From JAAUTS01 sp038250235 (GTDB taxonomy: Bacteria; Verrucomicrobiota; Verrucomicrobiia; Methylacidiphilales; JAAUTS01): DNA of 10,439 bases. The notes beneath the pieces are model-generated. The model did not search any database. It saw only the letters and a program-made list of their open reading frames with translations, and was not told the DNA's origin. Shown in pieces: positions 7,257 through 10,439 of the stretch. Position 1 is the stretch's first letter. Each line of letters begins with the position of its first letter. The DNA is taken from positions 1 to 10,439 of the forward strand of contig JBBSCO010000080.1 in NCBI GenBank assembly GCA_038250235.1, in the 5' to 3' direction. The translations under genes were made by a program, and so were the position numbers.

Positions 7257-8681
7257 ATGAAGGTAGTGAAAGCACAAGAATCCAGGTTGCATCCGAGGGA
7301 ATTGTCCTTGTGCCTGTTGTTGATGGTGGATTTTCTTATGGTGCTGGGGGCACAATGTGTGGGATTTTTGCTCCGCTTCCGTGTGCCATGGCCCGAGAGC
7401 ATTCTGCAGACAAAAGAACACAATCTGGAAGACTATCTTGGGCATTTCATTTTCGGTTCACTGCTTTTTTTCCTCCTCGCTACCTGGCAGGGTGTGTATC
7501 GGAACCTACAGTTTCTCCACACCAGATCCGCCATCTTTCTTCTTTTGCGGACGGTCGCATTATGGGCCGTTTTTTATCTGCTGTTGACCTTGTTCACCCG
7601 GTTTGAGCCGGCCATATCGCGTCTTTATGTTTTTGGTTCTGCCTTGGTCATGATGGCACTTCTTCTTTCCGGAAGAAAACTGGGGCAGAGGCTGTTTCGC
7701 GGCAGCAATTGGCTGGAAGGGTTGCAACAGCGGGTGGTTTTTTTGGGATGGGGGCCCCAGGCGGAGAAGTTGACCAGCAGTATTGCGGAAGACCGTTATC
7801 ATCCCTACAGGGTGTTGGGTTGTCTGACCTTAGCCGGGCAGACCGTTCAGGTTCCGCCTCACCTGCAGATATTGGGTTCGATCGATGATCTTGGTTCGTT
7901 AAAAAAACAGCATGAGTTTGATCTGGCAGTCCTGGCCGATACCAGTTCCACGCCTGGCGAGATTAGCCGCTGGTGTGAGCTGTGCAGCCGGGAGATGATT
8001 GCGTTCAAAGTTATTCCTGATTATTTTGAAATCCTGTTGTCCGGATTGAAATTGGAGAGCATCAGCGGGGTGCCGGTATTGGGGCTTGAGCCGTTATCGA
8101 TGGAGTTCTTGCATCACCGTGTGGTCAAGCGTTTGGTGGATCTGCCAGGTGCGATCGTTGGTTTGTTGTTGGGAACGCCTGCGATGGTCATTGCCGCATT
8201 CCAGATTTGCCGGGAGTCGCCAGGGCCTATTTTTTACAGTCAAATCCGCTCCGGCAGGAAAGGAAAGGCCTTCCGCATGTGGAAACTCAGGACGATGCGG
8301 TTGGATGCGGAACAAGGTGCTGCGGGGTGGACAACGCCCGATGATCCGCGTGTTCTAAAATGTGGTCGCTGGATGCGGTGTTGGAACATTGATGAGATTC
8401 CACAATTCTGGAACGTCTTGATTGGAGACATGAGCCTGGTTGGGCCAAGGCCGGAACGGCCCGAGCATATTGAAAACCTGAAACATTCGGTCCGTTACTA
8501 CAATGTTCGGCATGAAATCAAGCCAGGGATGACTGGATGGGCTCAGGTGAGTGGATTGCGGGGGGATACGAGTATATCCGATCGGGTTCAGTATGATTTG
8601 TATTATGCGGAAAACTGGTCGCTGTGGTTGGATCTTTATATCATGCTGGTGACGCTGTTCCGGCGGAAGAATGCGTATTGA
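7257..8681 (+). CDS. Undecaprenyl-phosphate sugar phosphotransferase (WcaJ/polyprenyl glycosylphosphotransferase type)
   Basis: A 474-residue inner-membrane enzyme that should transfer a sugar-1-phosphate from a UDP-sugar to undecaprenyl phosphate, the first committed step of repeat-unit synthesis. The N-terminal half has about four membrane segments (about 17-40, 62-78, 91-112, 121-138). A nucleotide-binding-like domain follows (about 158-262, starting VVFLGWGPQAEKL). The catalytic bacterial sugar transferase domain spans about 285-474: a membrane-associated KRLVDLPGAIVGLLLG, then QIRSGRKGKAF, WKLRTM, DEIPQFWNVLIGDMSLVGPRP, ERPEH and IKPGMTGWAQVSGLRGDT. These match the family closely, and full length is as expected. 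Glucose-1-phosphate is a common substrate but the sugar cannot be read from sequence. I chose ATG 7257; a TTG at 7221 is a possible but less natural start. No Shine-Dalgarno is evident, and the divergent ligase begins only 17 bp away. Confidence 0.93.
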   Translation: MKVVKAQESRLHPRELSLCLLLMVDFLMVLGAQCVGFLLRFRVPWPESILQTKEHNLEDYLGHFIFGSLLFFLLATWQGVYRNLQFLHTRSAIFLLLRTVALWAVFYLLLTLFTRFEPAISRLYVFGSALVMMALLLSGRKLGQRLFRGSNWLEGLQQRVVFLGWGPQAEKLTSSIAEDRYHPYRVLGCLTLAGQTVQVPPHLQILGSIDDLGSLKKQHEFDLAVLADTSSTPGEISRWCELCSREMIAFKVIPDYFEILLSGLKLESISGVPVLGLEPLSMEFLHHRVVKRLVDLPGAIVGLLLGTPAMVIAAFQICRESPGPIFYSQIRSGRKGKAFRMWKLRTMRLDAEQGAAGWTTPDDPRVLKCGRWMRCWNIDEIPQFWNVLIGDMSLVGPRPERPEHIENLKHSVRYYNVRHEIKPGMTGWAQVSGLRGDTSISDRVQYDLYYAENWSLWLDLYIMLVTLFRRKNAY

Positions 8682-8774
8682 GGGAAGGGTTATTTACAAA
8701 GAGATCATGGAGGAAAGAGAGCTGATTTCTTTATTCTTTGCCCTTCCTTTGTTTGCTCACTTAAGTGGATTTTT

Positions 8775-9185
8775 CTAGCGCAGACCCTGAAAGCGGGAAA
8801 ACTCAGCATCCGCACTGTGTAACTCTGCTTGATGCTCAATGGTTAACGCTGCCAGCCACGCGTCCGTGGTAAGGTTTCCGGCGGTGCCCAAATCTTCCCA
8901 TTGACGAAGATATAGGACGGAGAACCTGTTGCCCGGCTCCAAGATACGAACCGGAGTCTGAGCTATCCATTTCCGCACATGCGAAGTTGCCTCACGGGTG
9001 GGCATAGGTTTCTCCAGCACACGTGGATGAGTCATAAGACGGATGAACCCCGCGATGACAATCCACGCTACGCCGACCAAAACGTCCCCGTTCATGCAGT
9101 CTTCCCACCGAAGTTTTGCGGCCTCGTGTTCCCGCGACTGATCATTATGGGCGGAAACCAAGAGATTGATGTCGGGTACAATCAC
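8775..9185 (-). CDS. VapC-type PIN-domain toxin, last residues lost to an amber stop
   Basis: A 136-residue PIN-domain ribonuclease of the VapC type, which cleaves RNA unless bound by its antitoxin. Acidic metal-binding positions are visible: D5 in MIVPDINLLV, D108 in NLTTDAW and D126 in HSADAEF. The middle GFIRLMTHPRV also fits the subfamily. The GTG start (9185-9183) shares its first G with the TAG stop of the upstream antitoxin frame, a coupling typical of vapBC pairs. The protein stops after RFQGLR at TAG (8777-8775). Relatives usually continue as GLRW-x-NPL, and the bases after the TAG read K-N-P-L-K then TGA (8759-8757). One TGG-to-TAG change therefore explains the stop and removes about six residues. 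All visible catalytic residues precede the stop, so activity may remain. The family call is strong, the activity uncertain. Confidence 0.88.
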   Translation of the reverse strand: MIVPDINLLVSAHNDQSREHEAAKLRWEDCMNGDVLVGVAWIVIAGFIRLMTHPRVLEKPMPTREATSHVRKWIAQTPVRILEPGNRFSVLYLRQWEDLGTAGNLTTDAWLAALTIEHQAELHSADAEFSRFQGLR

Positions 9186-9451
9186 TAGGCCAACCCCTTT
9201 TTACGGAAGGCTTTCGCTTCGAGTTCATCAACCAATTGATTGAGCTTACCTGAATCGATTCCAGGCTGGAACGGGGAGGAATGTGTTACGACGCGGAATT
9301 TTTCGCGCTGAACCTGTTTTTCCAAGCCAAGCCCTTGACGTAAGGTGCTATTGACCACGTCTTTAAATGATTACCCCTGAAGATCTACTTTTTGCTTCAG
9401 GAGATCAGCAATATCATCTTCCAAAGTAAGAGTAGCTCTCACAAGAGACAT
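9185..9451 (-). pseudogene. VapB-type antitoxin gene interrupted by an in-frame TAA
   Basis: Reading the minus strand from ATG 9451 gives MSLVRATLTLEDDIADLLKQ, then KVDLQG, a TAA at 9373-9371, then SFKDVVNSTLRQGLGLEKQ and a charged tail ending DELEAKAFRKKGLA before TAG at 9187-9185. Without the TAA this would be an 88-residue VapB. The N-terminal half resembles the RATLTLDDD…SFKEVVN ribbon-helix-helix DNA-binding type, and the tail is the expected toxin-binding part. The stop sits one codon before SFKDVVN, where relatives have Lys, Arg or similar, so a single AAA-to-TAA change would explain it. The ATG shares one base with the nucleotidyltransferase stop (TGATG). An alternative start is the GTG at 9442. 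Restart at the GTG 9358-9356, just after the TAA, could make a toxin-binding fragment without the DNA-binding domain. A sequencing error cannot be excluded. Confidence 0.82.
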
Positions 9452-9921
9452 CAAGTATCAAGTGAACGGTGGGGCTTTTGGGACTGCTTTAATTTTTCAG
9501 TTAAAAAAAGAATATCTTGTTGATCGACCGCTCTGTTCGCTGCTTGTTTTGATTTAAGGAGATCTTCTGGACTTAAACAACTTATGGGAACGCCATGTTC
9601 GCTGGAAATTTGACAGGCCCGATTCTCAGCTTCCTCAAACGAGGAGAGTCCGGGAACTAAGAGATGAAATTGCAGAATGCCAGAAGAGATTTGTTCGGTT
9701 TGTAAAAAATACTGGCCATGTGGCCCAAGGGGGAGAAGTGGTAGCTCAAGTTCATCATCAAGCAAGTGGTTGATCAGCTCTAAATTAGCTAGATCACGGG
9801 CAGGGATGAAGAGATCCCAGTCCATGGAAAACCGTGGCATTCCATAGAGACGCATCGCTTGGCCTCCGATCAGGAGATAACGGGCCTTGGCGTTGTTTAG
9901 TCGTTGGAAGATGGCGTCCAC
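9451..9921 (-). CDS. MNT/AbiEii-like nucleotidyltransferase
   Basis: A 156-residue minimal nucleotidyltransferase-fold protein. The core motif is YLLIGGQAMRLYGMPRFSMDWDLFIP: the GG at 19-20 followed by the two metal-binding aspartates D34 and D36. The later SPEDLLKSKQAANRAVDQQDILFL (about 117-140) is the helical segment typical of small nucleotidyltransferases linked to toxin-antitoxin and abortive-infection modules. The usual third acidic residue would be expected around LQFHLLV (about 83-89), where a His stands, so catalysis is not assured. The GTG start at 9921 is backed by GAGGAG (9934-9929), the best Shine-Dalgarno of the minus-strand genes. The start lies 25 bases inside the upstream small gene, and the stop TGA shares one base with the vapB ATG. 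It may modify a tRNA or a toxin; the target is unknown. Confidence 0.75.
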   Translation of the reverse strand: MDAIFQRLNNAKARYLLIGGQAMRLYGMPRFSMDWDLFIPARDLANLELINHLLDDELELPLLPLGPHGQYFLQTEQISSGILQFHLLVPGLSSFEEAENRACQISSEHGVPISCLSPEDLLKSKQAANRAVDQQDILFLTEKLKQSQKPHRSLDT

Positions 9922-10112
9922 TGGGTGGCTCCTCGTGCGGCCAATTGAATCAAACGGTTTTTAAACAAGGCGAGTTCCTCATAGGAATTAAAACGTTGGG
10001 GAGGAAAAGTTGGCAAGGCTGGGACGGGAGGAAGCGAGGTGATGGCCGAGCGGCTGGCCCAGAGTTTGATCTTTGCAGAGTAATCATCGTTGTGTCTGGA
10101 GCTATCTGGCAT
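9897..10112 (-). CDS. Small hypothetical protein upstream of and overlapping the nucleotidyltransferase
   Basis: I do not recognise this 71-residue protein. From ATG 10112 it begins MPDSSRHNDDYSAKIKLW, passes through a Pro-rich stretch (LPPVPALPTFPPQRF) and ends in a helical, charged segment (SYEELALFKNRLIQLA) before a short polar tail. It has no signal peptide, membrane segment or cysteine. An in-frame TTG at 10148 would add 12 residues. Neither start has a convincing Shine-Dalgarno. It overlaps the nucleotidyltransferase start by 25 bases on the same strand, which suggests a coupled pair in which this protein could be a partner or antitoxin. That is inference from position only. The overlap and the length of the open frame are the main evidence that it is real. 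Confidence 0.5.
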   Translation of the reverse strand: MPDSSRHNDDYSAKIKLWASRSAITSLPPVPALPTFPPQRFNSYEELALFKNRLIQLAARGATQWTPSSND

Positions 10113-10175
10113 ATTTGACAGAATGGCATATCTGCGATTGGGAAACAAGGCTAACCCTGGGATCTATTTGCAAAG

Positions 10176-10439
10176 TCAGGAAGATACAAAAGATAAAAAC
10201 TTTTCCCGAAAAAGAGGCTTGGAAAAACGTAGCGCAGAGGAGCGGCAGGCCTCAGCATCTTTCGGCAGCTTTCCTGCCATGAACTCCGATATTGCCGAAA
10301 CAAAAGCCTCCGCGCTTTGTTCCTGACAAAATAATCCGCTCTGACCTTCCACCACACTTTCCAAAGCTCCGCCTTTACCCAAAGCAATGATAGGACAGCC
10401 GCAGGCCTGGGCTTCCACCGGCACCATGCCGAAATCTTC
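10176..10439 (-). CDS. GT4-family glycosyltransferase, C-terminal end (5' end outside window)
   Basis: The frame is open to the window edge at 10439, so most of the gene lies outside. The visible 87 residues begin EDFGMVPVEAQACGCPIIAL, holding the EX7E motif of retaining GT-B glycosyltransferases (the two Glu are the first and ninth residues). GKGGALESVVEGQSGLFC follows, the usual nucleotide-sugar donor-binding segment, and then a C-terminal helix. The wording is close to mannosyltransferase-like GT4 enzymes of lipopolysaccharide and capsule loci, but donor and acceptor cannot be told from this fragment. It reads toward the small-protein/nucleotidyltransferase cassette, with 63 bp to the ATG at 10112, so cassette genes may be transcribed from its promoter. 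The internal ATG at 10427 is not a start. Confidence 0.92.
   Translation of the reverse strand, partial: EDFGMVPVEAQACGCPIIALGKGGALESVVEGQSGLFCQEQSAEAFVSAISEFMAGKLPKDAEACRSSALRFSKPLFREKFLSFVSS

Noticed and set aside
8682..8774. Possible terminator: GGAAGGG (8683-8689) pairing with CCCTTCC (8741-8747)
   Set aside because: The loop is about 51 bases, the stem is AG/CT-rich and low in complexity, and only a broken T-run follows. Transcripts converge here so a terminator is plausible, but this structure is too weak to call.
10149..10175. Promoter for the small-protein/nucleotidyltransferase cassette
   Set aside because: The 63 bp between the GT4 stop and ATG 10112 contain TTG-beginning hexamers but no -10 box at a proper distance. 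I cannot support a promoter from the sequence.
1..10439. CRISPR arrays, tRNA or rRNA genes, insertion sequences
   Set aside because: I saw no regularly spaced direct repeats, no tRNA cloverleaf or T-loop motifs, no rRNA-like conserved blocks and no transposase-like protein in any frame.

Overview
The window looks like part of a surface-polysaccharide (exopolysaccharide or O-antigen-like) locus from a Gram-negative bacterium. The base composition is moderately GC-rich. Signal peptides, an outer-membrane beta-barrel protein and a Wzc-type chain-length/kinase protein all require a two-membrane envelope. A Verrucomicrobiota or related PVC-group host is my best guess. It rests on the FecR / barrel / export-protein gene set and on a palindromic repeat at 5697-5810. 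One translation of that repeat gives a peptide (…NHGQDAQAT…) that I recall from spurious proteins in those genomes. The taxonomic call is inference.

Layout. 1-732 (+): the C-terminal part of a PLP-dependent class V aminotransferase-fold enzyme, cut by the window edge. 733-895: intergenic leader. 896-5623 (+): a collinear export block of four genes: an outer-membrane beta-barrel protein, a FecR-domain periplasmic protein, a short Wza/OPX-type export protein without a lipobox, and a Wzz-BY-kinase fusion (Walker A, A', B and a C-terminal tyrosine cluster). Two tandem hairpins, the second terminator-like, lie between the FecR gene and the export gene. 5697-5810: a nested palindromic repeat between convergent genes. 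5812-7239 (-): a polytopic Wzy/WaaL-type polymerase or ligase. 7257-8681 (+): a WcaJ-type undecaprenyl-phosphate sugar phosphotransferase, divergent from the ligase with only 17 bp between the preferred start codons.

8757-10112 (-): an accessory cassette of a small unknown protein, a MNT/AbiEii-like nucleotidyltransferase and a vapB-vapC-type pair, all chained by overlapping stop and start codons. The vapB frame is broken by an in-frame TAA. The vapC frame ends at a TAG exactly where its family normally has a Trp codon, and the usual last residues are still readable behind it. The module therefore appears to be decaying. 10176-10439 (-): the C-terminal end of a GT4 glycosyltransferase with the EX7E motif, cut by the window edge. 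The cassette thus sits among polysaccharide genes.

Proposed pathway: the phosphotransferase loads the first sugar onto undecaprenyl phosphate; glycosyltransferases such as the GT4 enzyme extend the unit; the Wzy-like protein polymerises or ligates it; the Wzz-kinase sets length and gates export; and the short OPX protein, perhaps with the beta-barrel as its outer-membrane pore, exports it. No flippase, tRNA, rRNA, CRISPR array or transposase is visible.
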